A stretch of DNA of 64,000 nucleotides from Costus lasius (lineage: Eukaryota; Streptophyta; Magnoliopsida; Zingiberales; Costaceae). Each line of letters opens with the position of its first letter. The stretch's first letter is position 1. The position numbers were made by a program, and so were the translations under genes. The stretch spans positions 63,663,843 through 63,727,842 of the forward strand of contig CM050448.1 of the NCBI GenBank assembly GCA_027563935.2, read 5' to 3'. This document shows positions 1 to 11,965 of the stretch, piece by piece. A model generated the notes under the pieces. That model made no database searches. It saw only the letters and a program-made list of their open reading frames with translations, and was not told the DNA's origin.

Positions 1-2128
1 TCAAATGAATGAAGCTGCTTCCTTGGCTGCCACAAGAAGCTGCAATGTACTCAGCCTTATTGTAGAATTTGCCACTGCAGTTTGCATAAAGCTCTTTCAG
101 CCAACAACACCACATCAAGGCAAAAAGCAAATCCTGACTGTGATCGATAGTCATTAGACCGGAACGAAGTGTCAGTGTACCCAGTACACAAAGTTCTTCC
201 TGTCTATCACAGACTAAAATTCAATCCTTTATACTTCCCAAGTACGAAGGATTGCTTTCACAGCTATCCAGTGTTTGAACACTAGGATCTGATTGAAACT
301 TACTGGCCATGCTCCAAGCATTCGCCACACATAGTCTTGTGCTAGTTGCACAAAACATGATCTATCCTATACCCAATGTATTAGGACTATAGAATCATGT
401 TGTCTCTCTCCTGCTGTGTCAAAAGACATTGCATCATGCAGAGAATCAGACCATGTCTCTCTGGAAGGTATCATCCTTTGGAATGATCCAACATGAACCT
501 CTCCAAAATCTCTTGGATGAACGTAGATTGACTAAAGGGCAATGACTTTCTTGGATCCCAGTTGATCCACATGCCTAGGATGTAGGCTGCATTCCCTAGG
601 TCATTCTTCTCGAAATACATTCCAAGCCTGTACTTCACCGCGTGAAGAGCTGGGATGTCATTTCAAGTGAGGAGAATATCGTCAATCAATTAGAACAAGA
701 AACATTATGATGCTCCCACTGATCTTCTTGTAAACACAGGATACTTGTATAATACCATACATATCTTTATGGCGACTGTATGAAAATATTTTGGCTATTT
801 CCATCTAGACATCCTCTTCCAGACGTCCATTAAGAAAAGCAATTTTCATAACAACACGCCATAACAGAACATGCAATTAAGACAAGTAGATACCTAATGG
901 ACTCAAACAAAGCTATCGGTGAAAAATTTCATCAATATCCACCCAGTGGACTTATCCGAAATTTCATTCACTAGCTTGTCATCATAGGTAACAATGTTAC
1001 CTTTCATGTCTATCTTCCAAGAAGATCCACATACAGCCTCTGGGTGTTACCCCTTTGGCGGCTCAATCAAGTCCCACACTTGATTAGCAGACATGGAGTC
1101 CATTATGGTTCTTATGGCGCTCAGCCATTTCTTGGAATCTGGTCCACTGACCGCTTCCATTTCCTCATAAGTCTTTAGGTTCATCCTAGATGAAAAATTC
1201 GTCATGCCCATAACCTGTGAGAGTATTTCGAATCCATTCAGACTCATGTGATTCCTGTGTTACTTGAACCTCAGGTTGACTTTTCAACCTGCATGTGTGA
1301 ATCTACTCTCCATTTGTGTCTAACTGTATTGTGGTTGATTTTTGGACCTTGTCCTAATCAAATCTACTCCCACCAGCTTCTTTCAAAAAATATCTCCTCA
1401 AGAAAGACAGCAGTTTGAGCAACAAATATTTTTGTTCTCATCGGGATAGAAGCAGCTCTTTCAGTGCCCCACAAGTACACACTATGGAGTGTCAGAATAG
1501 TTGCTTGCATGGCCTCTAAAGGAAGTAAATTTGCATGACTATTCAAAGGTGGAACCACATCCAATGTGTTCCCTTTTATTTCTTTGAATTTCACCACACA
1601 GTTGTGGTGTTCCAAGTAAGCTGTGAGACAACCCCACACTCCTCAAGATAGTCATCAAATTCTTCACTTCCTACTTTGATCCAATCAAAGGGTTTTAATA
1701 GATTCTCCAATTCTATTCTATACTTCATTTCTTAACTCCTTGGATTTCTCCAAAGTTACGTGTTGGATATGTCATATCCCAACTTAATGAAGTATACCAC
1801 TTAGTGCTTGTCTCCATGGGTCTACACACATTGCTGTGCACTAGATCCAACAGGCAACTAACCTCTCTCTTCTTCCTAAATGAAGGTAGCATCTGTCATC
1901 TTCTCCATTAGACAAGGCTCACATATATCATAACCCTTAAAGGATGATGATCCCAATAGTCCATGGACTTTTGGATGTGGCTTTTGTCTTATGGCCCAAG
2001 AGACAATGCAAAGAGATGGTATTGATTGAATCATTGGACTTGATCTATCCAGTGTTACATACAGAACTACAAGCTATCATCAATTGTACCACTACTATAG
2101 AACATTCCAGATTTAAGGAAATACCAAT
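1..2128 (-). pseudogene. Degenerate Ty1/copia pol (integrase to RNase H), element R1
   Basis: This is the decayed 3' two-thirds of a copia polyprotein read on the minus strand. An RNase H block resembling AEYIAAS lies at about 25-60. The RT catalytic aspartate pair survives near 670-695 as IDDIL, next to a stop. The start of RT (MDSMSANQVWDL) lies in 1047-1115. The integrase end (TAVFLEE) lies at about 1380-1440. Frames change repeatedly and stops are frequent, so nothing here can be functional. The domain order protease-integrase-RT-RNase H marks it as copia, not gypsy. The element runs off the left edge, so its 3' LTR is not visible. Domain calls rest on alignment by eye to the intact copy at 16532-20374. 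Confidence 0.8.
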
Positions 2129-2911
2129 TTATTTCAAACTGAAAATCCATTCAAAATAATGGACATAATGTTCTAATACAAAAGCTAGTACATAACAGCA
2201 AAGTTCTAGATAAAGTCTCCAAGGCAGTGAGATGACATCAACAGCAGCATCCAATGCTCCGTCCCTGACTCGAAAGTCGATCCCACCAAGCCTTATTGTC
2301 CTACTTCTTTTGAGCTCCTGCATATGAAAAACATATGTAAGCTCCTCATGCGATACCCAGTACCCATGAATAAGAAGTAGACATAAAGACCTCAGTAACA
2401 CAATACCTGAAGCAGATGGATAACATCCCTTCTTTTGTGCCATGCTCTTCCTGGGCCTTAATCCATCCTGAAATTTCCATGCATTCCCAGTCTTCCGAAG
2501 TTTTAGCTTCGAAGATACGGAACCATAGTCATTCCTGGATTCAGGCAAATACCCAGAAGATCCAACAACACTCTCTTGATTACTATTTGAAGTGCCCGGT
2601 GTGAAGAGACGTCGAAGATGTATGATCATATCATAAATCCCCATCTCATCACACTCAACCTGGACCTCAGGGGTCAAGCACCTCAAAATAAGAGCAGTGT
2701 AATGTTCACTATCCACACAATGTTCAAGATAGACATTCCACTCCCACTCTGTACAAAAATATATACAGGGCTGGGTTGGAGGTCTTTCAAGAAGATAGAC
2801 CATATTCTCATGTTCTAGAAGTTTGGACAAAAGTCTGAACCATATTGTCCAATTTGTTCCATCCAGTTTATTTTTAAGAAGTTTCAATCTAGGTTCAGGA
2901 GATGGAATCAT
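2129..2911 (-). pseudogene. Decayed copia gag joined to protease remnant, element R1
   Basis: A 260-codon open stretch begins with a gag-like segment (LKNKLDGTNWTIWF, compare REKFAGPNFSDWF in the other copia copies). It then passes, after internal deletions, into a protease-region remnant (SHEELTYVFHMQELKRSR, compare HICSNVQELKRRR). There is no CCHC zinc knuckle and no protease active-site triad. The open frame is therefore a chance product of decay. It is the 5' coding part of element R1; its leader and 5' LTR follow to the right. The assignment to gag-protease is by weak but collinear similarity. Confidence 0.65.
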
Positions 2912-4406
2912 CTACAATAAGCAAACAAGCAAAATAAGTACTATGATAAAGCATTTAACAAGGACTTTAAATTAAATGCTATACTCCCACTATTTCCTTA
3001 ACAAGTTGATAACTCTCAAAACTCAACTTGGAAATACATGAGTAGGATCCTAATTTCACGCGAGGTCTCCGCGACTCACGAGGGTGAGTTGAGATGCACA
3101 GAGAGTCCCATGCTTCCTTAGGTAGGCATGCCAGCCAATTGTGCCGCGCACAATTCCTCTTAGTTAAGACAGACTAGGCGCCCTGTGTCCAGCGAGGGCT
3201 GGATACAACACAGAACCCTATCCTCTCAACAGCTGCCTCTAGTGATTCATCATGTCAGTGACATATGAAAAACTAGTCAAGTCTGGTCCTAACCGTTATG
3301 CCCAGGGCCAACGAATTTCCTTGCGAAGGCACGCCCAGGTTAAAACTGGACTGGGGAAATCATTGTCACCACACACCTTCTAAAGATAAGTGGGTGTGTC
3401 CCACGAGGGTGGGAAACAGTTCACAACACCACCGATCGATAGTTTGATGAGGGCTACGCGTTAGAAGGCTATCGACTTGATATTGTATTGAGAGTTTTTG
3501 CATGTTTTTATTCTTTTCTAGCATGCAGTTTTCCTATGGTTATGGCAGCAAAGGAAAAACATCACAGGCATGCTATGGACAAAATAATAAACCATCACAG
3601 GCATGCTAGTTTGGTCGATATGGTCATAGCCCTTTTCATACATATAACTTGTCACGAGCCATGTGACATGTTATCGTGCATCCAAGGGTTGCGAGTCCCT
3701 GAAGCAAATCAGCCCATGCCAGAAGCCGAAAGCTAGTGTCCTTCCTTCAGCCGCAAGTCCATCACCAAGCTTCCAAAGCTGGCGCCACTCTGATATCGGT
3801 TGAAGAAGACACCTTGTTGTCTTTGATGAACCTTAACCTATCTTATGTAAGCAGTTCTACCTCTATTCTAAGGAAAGATGAAAATTTTACATCAAGAAGG
3901 GGGAGAACCATATGCAGGTGGCAGAAAGATTTTACAAGCATTCATCACAGGTGGAAACATGCTTCCACATCACAACACAGGAGGGCACCCGCTATGACCA
4001 TATTAACCCAAGGAAGAGACAAGTGGCGCATATATAAAATTTGAAAAACCAGAATAATCAAATTTTATCCCCTTATGCGCCAACTCCATCCAAAGCACTC
4101 TCTCAATCAAATTTATGCTAAAATTGGGATCAAGTTTCATGATGATTTCATGGACCCTATCGGCTGGCAATTTTGTCAGATCAAGAGACCCGGCCAGTCC
4201 GAAGACACAATGCCCGTCCTACTTGACAAAACTACGTGCGCCTTTGGTCTTAAATCCATCATAAACACAATCCAAATTTCGGCCATAAAATTGATAAAAG
4301 AAGTTTGGATGAAAGCACCTTCTAGGTGAATCGCGCATGGATGAAAGAAAAATTTTCCAAAAATTTTTCACACAAGCAAACGTACACCTTGTGTTTCTCG
4401 CAAGTA
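2912..4406 (-). other. 5' leader of copia element R1, no gene
   Basis: This is the untranslated leader between R1's primer site and gag. I see no credible ORF. It contains three clear inverted repeats: ACTCAC-GAGG-GTGAGT at 3074-3089, TCCCAC-GAGG-GTGGGA at 3399-3414, and an AATTGTGC/GCACAATT pair near 3138-3156. Equivalent positions in elements A to D carry hairpins with different stem sequences (see findings). A closely related leader occurs at 46554-47749 and, inverted, at 51167-51775. Confidence 0.7.
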
Positions 4407-4418
4407 GCTCTGATACCA
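4407..4418 (-). promoter_or_regulatory. tRNA-iMet primer binding site, element R1
   Basis: The minus strand reads TGGTATCAGAGC, complementary to the 3' end of plant initiator tRNA-Met. It lies one base from the LTR that begins at 4420, which makes that LTR the 5' LTR of a minus-strand copia element. Confidence 0.9.
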
Positions 4419-4419
4419 C

Positions 4420-5884
4420 TGTTGGGGAATGTCGGGTGTAATTTAAAATTTTTGCAGTCCCAGGACCCAGCGGAAGAAGCATTACACCCGAAACACATTC
4501 CGGTCCCAAGGATCCATGCGAGGGAGAGAACACAAGGATGTGTTAGGGTTAGTACCTTTATTGCTTGTTAGGATGAAGGTGCCAAGTTGAAGACGCCCAA
4601 GTGTTCGTCCTCTACAAGTATCCACGCGTCGACTCCTTGATCGTTGCTCCCTTCCACGCTTGGTGCTAGCCTCGGGAAGAGAATCAAGCCTTATCACTCT
4701 CTTCAAAACTTGCGCCACCTCCAAGATAGAAGCGCCAAGAAGAGATGAGGAGGAAGATGATGCGCCAAGTACTTCCTTCTTCTTCTTTGCTTGCGCCACC
4801 TCCAAGGTGCGCCTATGGCCAAGGGACGATGAGGGCTTGTGGCAATAAGATGCCACCAAGCTCAAAGAATCATTGCGCCAAGAAGATGAGAAGAAGAACA
4901 AGAAGAACTTGCTTGCGCCTTTGATGGAAGAAGGAGAGCTCCAAGCCCTCAAGTTGTCGCCACCCTAAACTTCCAATTCTCTCCAAGAAATGTCGCCACC
5001 AAGCCCTTCTCCAAGTTGCGCCAAGAGGAGAAGAAGGAGAAGAAGGCTTGCGTGTGACCCCGTAGGATCCATATGACGATGGCAATGCTGTAAACATCAT
5101 AAGTAGTGAGGGGTATCTAGCAACACATCACTACTACCCATGTCATAGGACTTAAGTCATTATGGCAACAACTCCTAACAAGCAACGAGGATTCCCATTG
5201 CATTACAGATCCCTTTGCCTAAGCTGATATCCTGCCATTGGATTAGTCTCAAGTTTATTATCCAATGCATTGGTCATGACTCAACAAGTGTGGCCACACT
5301 TTCCTGTCATGCACCAATAAGGTGGGGCGCCCCGTGGTGGATATCATGCTTCCTCGGAAGGAAGGGGCAAATCCTACTATTGGTCATCCATGTCTCTACG
5401 TGACTTATGACATGCCCAATGACAGTCGTTTTGATCTCCCAATTACGGAGAGACGTAAGACTGTATTAAAGCATACCCTTCATCAAGTCTAGACATGAAT
5501 ACCTCAAGTCTAAGGATCAATGCAAACCTCTTGCATGTGAGATTGACTCGTTGACTAGACAAGTCAATCCTCACGGTGGATCACTCCAGTGCATCCAATG
5601 CACCTGTATGTCTGCGTTACTGTGCCCCACACCTAACCAGCCCATACACCAGTCTCACATGTACCAAAGCTGTCCCATATCTGCTAAGGTACCTTGACTG
5701 GGGATAGCTTGTGAGAATGGATCCAATCCAAACTCCTGGGACATTATATATGCAACTCAATACATCTACGCAGGTAGAGAAGTCTGCATAATAACGACCA
5801 TGCCTTTAATAATTCTATCAAAGTACTTTCATAACAATGCCTGACCATGTCCATACATTGGTCTGCAGGGCATATACACCAACA
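4420..5884 (-). repeat. 5' LTR of copia element R1
   Basis: A 1465-bp LTR bounded by TGTTGG and CCAACA, with the primer site at its left edge. It contains a block shared with the other copia LTRs here (GGGGTATCTAGCAACACATCACT, split at about 5107-5129). Short reading frames inside it look like chance. The five bases after it (AAGAG) would be the target duplication; the partner lies outside the window. Confidence 0.85.
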
Positions 5885-5969
5885 AAGAGGCCGGGAGAGA
5901 CTGCAGGATAATGTCTACAACAAGTTCCTGATTGATGGTGTGTCCCAGTTTCTCTAGAGCCTCCTTGTA
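5885..5969 (-). repeat. Isolated 85-bp copia gag fragment, exact copy of 22316-22400
   Basis: By eye these 85 bases are identical to element C gag at 22316-22400, while the equivalent part of element A gag (near 11480-11565) differs at several positions. The fragment sits between the end of R1's 5' LTR and a truncated leader of element B. It encodes a short internal piece of gag and cannot be a gene. It marks a rearrangement breakpoint (see findings). Confidence 0.9.
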
Positions 5970-6357
5970 GCGAGGTCGACTGCATCAAAGGCGTGTAGCG
6001 AGGTCTGGTTGAGACAACTAGTGAACACGCATGAGTTAGGCCCGGGGTCACACCCGCTTGCCAAAACTCATGTAGGTTGTTCAGCCCTAGCGCATGCATA
6101 GTTGACCACTGGGTCGACTCAAGTCAGTTAGGACTTGGTGCATGCAAGGGCAGTGAATCTGACTAGGTCTGATGAGTGGATCCCTATTAATGGACCATTG
6201 TAAGGTAGTAGGGCACATAAGGAAAATAAAATTGATGCCAATGGGTTTTTGAAAAATTTTATTTTCATGAATGGATCACATGTTGATTGTAAGCATATGC
6301 TTGTTTATTTAATCTTATGTGGGACGCCTAATTAATGTGTGCTGTGCTGGGGCCTGC
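5970..6357 (+). other. Truncated 5' leader of element B, left of element A
   Basis: Untranslated leader that matches, in reverse, the leader of element D near 37790-38185. It stops at 6357 in CCTGC, which is repeated at 15477-15481 on the other side of element A. No ORF. The left edge at 5970 is a breakpoint against the 85-bp gag fragment. Confidence 0.8.
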
Positions 6358-8064
6358 TGTAGGGTCCCCTTCAAGGGGGAGCGCAAACCTGATGCAATCC
6401 CTTTCAAGAGGGGGGCGAAAACACTAAGGGGTGGCGCATAAAATTGCAAGCGGAAGCATGTGTTTTCAACGATCTTAGCATGAGCATATGATCAACTTGA
6501 ATGAGTTTAGATCTATACCATAGCCATAGAGTTGGAGGTCGGCTTGGAAGAAGAGATCGAATAGGGGTCTCCTCCACAAGATGCGCACACAAGATGAGAA
6601 GTGGCCTTTCTTCTTGTTGCTCCTTGTGCTAGCAAGGACTTCAAGTGCACTTGTCGCGTGAAGGAGATGAAGGATGAACTTGGCGTGGATGAACTCTTCC
6701 TTGTCCTCGTCCAAACTCACCACACCGAAAGCAAGCAGCAATCGTTGAGAAGAGACAAGCGTTTTTTTTTCATCCAAGTGAGGCGTTGAAGAACCATTTC
6801 CGAAACCTCCATTCCCAAAATGGTAAGTCATCACTTCAAACGTTCATGTCTAATGAACCAAAACAAAACGCCAATTCGATTGAACCATGCGTTCACATAT
6901 GTGAACCGGTTCAATTGAATTCGGTCCAATTGAATTCGGTTTAAAGACTAAATTGAACCAAGCCAAGCAATGGTCTAAATCTCACCTGAACCATGAAGGT
7001 TCGAGATCTAACCGTACATCCCTTGATGCCTTTGATCTCACCGATCTAGCATCACTACTCTCGATCGAAGCTTACCGATCTCAAGCCCTAATCAATCAAA
7101 CATGATCAGGCTAGATCTCACTTACAATCAGAGTTTAAACTCCTTTAAACTGAACCAAAACAATTCAGTCCACACGATCTGACTCAAGAAAGCCATATCA
7201 TCAATTTGTGCGACCCTGAGGGTTTCCTTTAAATGTCGGTAACGATAACTTACGTTATCACGATCAGTGAGGGGTATCTAGCAACACATCACTGTCTCCC
7301 GATATAAAGGAAATAGTCTTCCAAGACTACACCCAAACCATGGCACAAGTGTGAATCAAACTCACAAGGCATGCATGTTTCCTTTGCCACTGGATGTTCT
7401 TATTGGACAAGCATGTCAAGCCTGTAACTCCAATACGATGAGCATGATTAGATCAGATGAACATAGTCATCTGGGTATGGCCATACACTTTCTCAATCAT
7501 CTCATATAAGGGGGGGCCCCTTTAGAACATCACACTCCTTAAACAAGGAGACGGCAATCCTTTATCTATCACTAGTGCCCTAACCTGACTCAAGCTCACC
7601 ATCCAAGATAGTCTATAATCATTATGTTTCAAATGATATTGAACTACCTCAAAACAATGACAATCATCATTTAGAAACACAAGTGATCTCAAGTCAAAGG
7701 AAATGTGCCACTTGCTGCTATCAAGGATTATTCACATTGTGACAAACAATTGAATATCCTAAAAGGGTCTGTCCAGTACATCCAATGTACCCATGAGTCT
7801 ACATCTTATTCCATGCTCGAAGCATCCTATAAGATTAGAACACATATTAGTCTTAACCATATCAAGGCTGTCTCATGTTCACCAAGATATCTCGACTAAG
7901 GACTTATAGCCTGTCAGCCTAGCTGAACAGCTTTGAGACATTATTCAGCAGACAAGGTAACAACCTGAATAATAACCATGCCTTTTATAAACATAAGAGT
8001 TTATTACATGATACTTTTACAATCCCAAGGCCTCAAACATTAGCCTTAAGGGCATACCCCAACA
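6358..8064 (-). repeat. 3' LTR of element A
   Basis: A 1707-bp LTR at the left because the element is on the minus strand. It runs from TGTAGGG to CCCCAACA and is followed at once by a polypurine tract read on the minus strand. It lacks 17 bp (around 7951) that the right LTR has; the missing piece is bordered by CAG repeats, as in slippage or microhomology deletion. Small ORFs in it are exactly repeated in the other LTR and look like non-coding sequence. Confidence 0.95.
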
Positions 8065-8075
8065 ATCTCCCACTT
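8065..8075 (-). promoter_or_regulatory. Polypurine tract of element A
   Basis: The minus strand reads AAGTGGGAGAT, directly next to the 3' LTR. This is the expected primer site for plus-strand DNA synthesis and is identical in elements B and D. Confidence 0.85.
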
Positions 8076-8084
8076 GCACTTAAT

Positions 8085-9589
8085 CTAATGGTTGAGAAAT
8101 CTCAAACCCATATTATTACAGTGCTTCTCATGCTTCTGCTGCGCCAGAGGCTTGGTAAGCGGGTCTGCTAGATTGTCATCTGTATGAACCTTGCAAATCT
8201 TGATCTCGCTACGATCAATGATCTCCCGGATCAAGTGAAACCGTCTCTGTATGTGCTTGGACTTCTGGTGCGACCGTGGTTCCTTTGCTTGTGCAATTGC
8301 TCCAGTGTTATCACAGAAGATAACCAAAGGATCTGCACTCGAAGGAACGACACCAAGTTCTCTCACGAACTTGCGAATCCATACTGCCTCCTTGGATGCT
8401 TCCGAGGCTGCAACATACTCGGCTTCTGTTGTGGAATCAGCAACAGTTGACTGTTTGAAACTCTTCCACACCACAGCACCTCCATTCAAGCTAAAAACAT
8501 AGCCTGATTGCGATCAGAAATCATCCTGGTCCGACTGGAACGAAGCATCAGTATATCCCTCTATACTGAGTTCTTCCTGACCACCATATATCAAGAACAT
8601 ATCTTTGGTCCTCCGCAGATATTTTATAATGTTCTTGACTGCAATCCAGTGCGCCAAACCTGGATTACTTTGGAAACGACTGGTCACGCTTAACCCGTAA
8701 GCGACGTCTGGGCGAGTACACAACATCGCATACATAATGGACCCAATAGCCGAAGCATAAGGCGTATTGTCCATTTCATCTTTCTCAGTCTGTGTTTGTG
8801 GACACTGACTCTTCGAAAGATTCAGACCATGTCTGACTGGAAGATATCCACGTTTAGAATTCTCTAAATGGAATCTCTCCAGGACTTTATCGATGTAAGT
8901 ACTCTAGCACAGCCCGAGAAGCCTCTTAGATCTATCCCGGTAGATCTTCACACCTAACACATAGGCTGCTTCTCCTAAATCTTTCATCTGGAAACATTTT
9001 CCTAACCATGCTTTAACAGCATGCAGTTCAGGAATATCATTTCCAATGATTAAGATATCATCGACGTAGAGGATTAGGAATGTAATTACGCTCCCACTAA
9101 ACCTCTTATAAACACACGGGTCATCTTCGTTCTTGATGAAACCAAACTCAGAGATTGATTCATCAAAACGAATGTTCCAGCTTCTAGATGCTTGTTTCAG
9201 TCCATAAATGGACTTCTTTAACTTGCATATTTTATGACGATCTGATGGATCAGTGAAACCTTCCGGTTGTGTCATATACACATCCTCATCCAGATTTCCA
9301 TTAAGGAAAGCTGTTTTCACATCCATCTGCCAGATCTCATAATCGTAGCAGCTATTGCGAAAAGAATCCGAATAGACTTAAACATGGCTACAGGAGAGAA
9401 AGTTTCATCATAATCTATCCCGTAGATTTGTTTGAAACCTTTCGCAACTAGCCTGCCTTTATAGGTAACTACGTTACCATCCATGTCAATCTTCTTCTTG
9501 AAGATCCATTTACAGCCTATTGGGATTACTCCCGGAGGCGGATCAACCAAATCCCAGACTTGGTTATCTGACATGGAGTCCATCTCGGC
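8085..9589 (-). pseudogene. Reverse transcriptase and RNase H of element A, disrupted
   Basis: Continuation of the polyprotein that is open at 9590-11965. RT motif YVDDILIIG lies at about 9054-9080, and RNase H with TTEAEY and CDNTGA lies in 8085-8489. Compared with element B, a stop (TGA) at the junction near 9590 replaces an arginine codon. A 4-bp deletion near 9340-9350 shifts the frame. A TAG near 8906 replaces CAG, and a TGA near 8512 replaces CGA. Catalytic residues are still present between the lesions. The LTRs are nearly identical, so these breaks probably predate this insertion. Confidence 0.9.
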
Positions 9590-11965
9590 TCACATAGCAT
9601 CAAGCCATCTAGCTGACTCCGGTCCACTGACCGCATCCGCATAAGTAAGGGGTTCATCATTATCAATGATGTAGACTCCGTCATAGCGCTCAGGCTGTCG
9701 ACGGATCCTTCCCGATCTTCGCGGTTCCCGTGATATCTGAGCCTCAGGTTGTTCAATAACCTGATCTACCGGCTCAGGCTCATCCAACTGTGCTTGACTA
9801 CTTTGTCCTTCATCTGGATTCTCATCCAGTTTTATTTCTCTCCCACTAGCCTCTTGCAGAAGAAACTCCTTCTCAAGAAATATGGCCGTCCGAGCAACAA
9901 ATACTTTGTTCTCCTTGGGATCGTAGAAATAATAACCCTTAGTTTCCTTAGGGTAACCGACAAAGATGCATTTCTCAGATCTGCTCTCCAGTTTCCCAGA
10001 GGCGAGCTTTTTGACATAAGCCTCGCAACCCCAGATCCTGATAAATGTCAAGCTTGGCTGTTTCCCATACCATAACTCATATGGTGTCTTAGAAACTGCC
10101 TTGGATGGCACTCGGTTCAGTACCTTTGCAGCTGTTTCCAGTGCAAATCCCCAAAAGGAGTATGGAAGAGTAGCCTGACTCATCATAGAACGAACCATAT
10201 CAAGTAACGTTCTATTTCTCCTCTCGGACACACCATTCCATTGTGGTGTTCCTGGCGGAGTGAGCTGTGAGATAATCCCACACTCCTTTAGATAGTCAGT
10301 AAATTCTCGACTTAGGTATTCACCACCTCGATCAAAACGAAGTGCCTTGATATTTCGGCCTAGCTGATTTTGTACTTCATTCTTGAACTCTTTGAACTTG
10401 TCAAAAGATTCACTCTTATGTCTCATAAGATAGACATAACCATACCTACTGAAATCATCAGTAAAGGTAATGAAGTACTGATAGCCACCTCTAGCATGTT
10501 TACTAAATGGCCCACACACATCACTGTGTATGAGGTCAAGTAAACCTGAAGCCCTTTGACCTTTGTTAGGAAAAGGTGACTTCGTCATTTTACCCATCAA
10601 ACAAGCTTTGCATGTATCAATCTCCTTGTAGGAGAATGATCCCAGCAGTCCATGATCATGCAACCGCTTAATGCGCTTCTCGTTTATATGGCCCAAACGA
10701 CTATGCCATAACAAGGTGCTGTCATCAGCATACTTGGCTTTCTTATTATCAATGTTGTGTATCGAATGTTCCATGTCCAACATGAACAACCCATTGTTAA
10801 TTGAACCAGTAGCATACACAATATTATCTAGAGAAAGTACACACTTTGAAGTCTTGCATTCAAAGGAAAAACCCTTCCTGACAAGAGCAGGAATGGAGAT
10901 AATATTCTTGGTAATACTGGGTACAAAATAACAATTGTTTAATTCTAATACAATGCCAGATGGTAAAGAAATGAAATAGTCTCCTACAGCAACAGCAGCA
11001 ACCCGTGCCCCGTTTCCAACGCGTAGGTCTACCTCATGCTGTCCCACCTGTCTTCTTCTCCTGAGTTCCTGTACATTTGAACAAATGTGAACTCCACATG
11101 CAGTGTCCAACACCCATGATATAGAAGAAGATGAAAACATGACTTCAGTCACGAATATACCTGAGCCAGAAGCGATGCTTCCCCTCTTGTCTCCTTGGAG
11201 CGCTTTACAGTCCTTTTTCCAGTGACCCAGCTGGCCACAGTGGAAACACCTGTTGTCCTTCGACCGCTTGACCTTCTGTTTCAGAGCCTTGCTGTAATTC
11301 TTGACCGGGGCCTTGCCCTTCTTCCCCTTCTTCTTGTTCCTAGAAGGAACCATTAAGACAGAGGTTGAAGGCTTGCCCTTCAGAGTTTCCTCAGTAGTCA
11401 AGAGCATATTCAGCAGCTCTGCCGGCGTACAATCGATTTTGTTCATATTAAAGTTAATGATGAACGCATCGAAAGAGGGCGGGAGAGACTGCAGAATAAT
11501 ATCTACAGCAAGCTCCTGGTTGATGGTATGCCCCAGTTTCTCCAGAGCCTCCTTGTGCCCAATCATCTTGAGCACGTGAGCTCCCACTGGGCTCCCTTCA
11601 GCCAGTTTGCTCTGAAAGAAGAGCTTCGTCAGATTATAGCGTTCTGTCCTCGCCTGTGCAGCATACAGCATCTTGAGGTTCGCTATAATCTCTATAGCCG
11701 ACATATCCTCATGCTGACGCTGCAGCGGTGGCGTCATAGACACTAGCATCAGGCAAGCGACATCAATGCTATCATTGACGTGCTTTTCATAGGCTTCCCG
11801 AACCGCCCTGGCGGCGTTCGGAGCGGGCTGCGGCGGTATCGCCGTCTCGAGGACATACAGTTTCCTCTCTGCCTTAAGAACGATCTTAAGGTGTCCGAAC
11901 CAGTCAGAGAAGTTCGGCCCAGCAAACTTCTCCCTTTCCAGTAGGGATCGCACATTGAAGCTCAT
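9590..11965 (-). CDS. Copia gag-protease-integrase polyprotein of element A (open, truncated before RT)
   Basis: A 791-residue open frame from ATG at 11965. Gag fills about residues 1-230 and is followed by a CCHC knuckle (CFHCGQLGHWKKDC), a protease region with LDTACGVHIC, the HHCC integrase zinc domain (HSRLGHIN, CKACLMGK) and the integrase core (HSDVCGPF, FDRGGEY, GVSERRN). The second core motif reads FDRGGEY where elements B and D have SDRGGEY; the aspartate is kept. The frame ends at a TGA before RT. A truncated product could make Gag and integrase but no RT. The start is supported by the same ATG context (ACACCATGAGC) in B and D. Confidence 0.85.
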   Translation of the reverse strand: MSFNVRSLLEREKFAGPNFSDWFGHLKIVLKAERKLYVLETAIPPQPAPNAARAVREAYEKHVNDSIDVACLMLVSMTPPLQRQHEDMSAIEIIANLKMLYAAQARTERYNLTKLFFQSKLAEGSPVGAHVLKMIGHKEALEKLGHTINQELAVDIILQSLPPSFDAFIINFNMNKIDCTPAELLNMLLTTEETLKGKPSTSVLMVPSRNKKKGKKGKAPVKNYSKALKQKVKRSKDNRCFHCGQLGHWKKDCKALQGDKRGSIASGSGIFVTEVMFSSSSISWVLDTACGVHICSNVQELRRRRQVGQHEVDLRVGNGARVAAVAVGDYFISLPSGIVLELNNCYFVPSITKNIISIPALVRKGFSFECKTSKCVLSLDNIVYATGSINNGLFMLDMEHSIHNIDNKKAKYADDSTLLWHSRLGHINEKRIKRLHDHGLLGSFSYKEIDTCKACLMGKMTKSPFPNKGQRASGLLDLIHSDVCGPFSKHARGGYQYFITFTDDFSRYGYVYLMRHKSESFDKFKEFKNEVQNQLGRNIKALRFDRGGEYLSREFTDYLKECGIISQLTPPGTPQWNGVSERRNRTLLDMVRSMMSQATLPYSFWGFALETAAKVLNRVPSKAVSKTPYELWYGKQPSLTFIRIWGCEAYVKKLASGKLESRSEKCIFVGYPKETKGYYFYDPKENKVFVARTAIFLEKEFLLQEASGREIKLDENPDEGQSSQAQLDEPEPVDQVIEQPEAQISREPRRSGRIRRQPERYDGVYIIDNDEPLTYADAVSGPESARWLDAM

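Noticed and set aside
4660..5100. Serine- and lysine-rich ORFs at 4482-5100 on both strands
   Set aside because: Low-complexity AAG/CTT-rich stretch within an LTR; frames open on both strands at once and no domain visible.
6404..7899. Small ORFs inside the LTRs of A (62-119 codons)
   Set aside because: They recur exactly in both LTRs because the LTRs are copies. None matches a known protein, and related LTRs C and D do not keep them.
8184..8502. Plus-strand ORFs opposite the RNase H of A, and the matching ones in B and D
   Set aside because: Antisense shadows of the polyprotein; their conservation follows from the coding strand.
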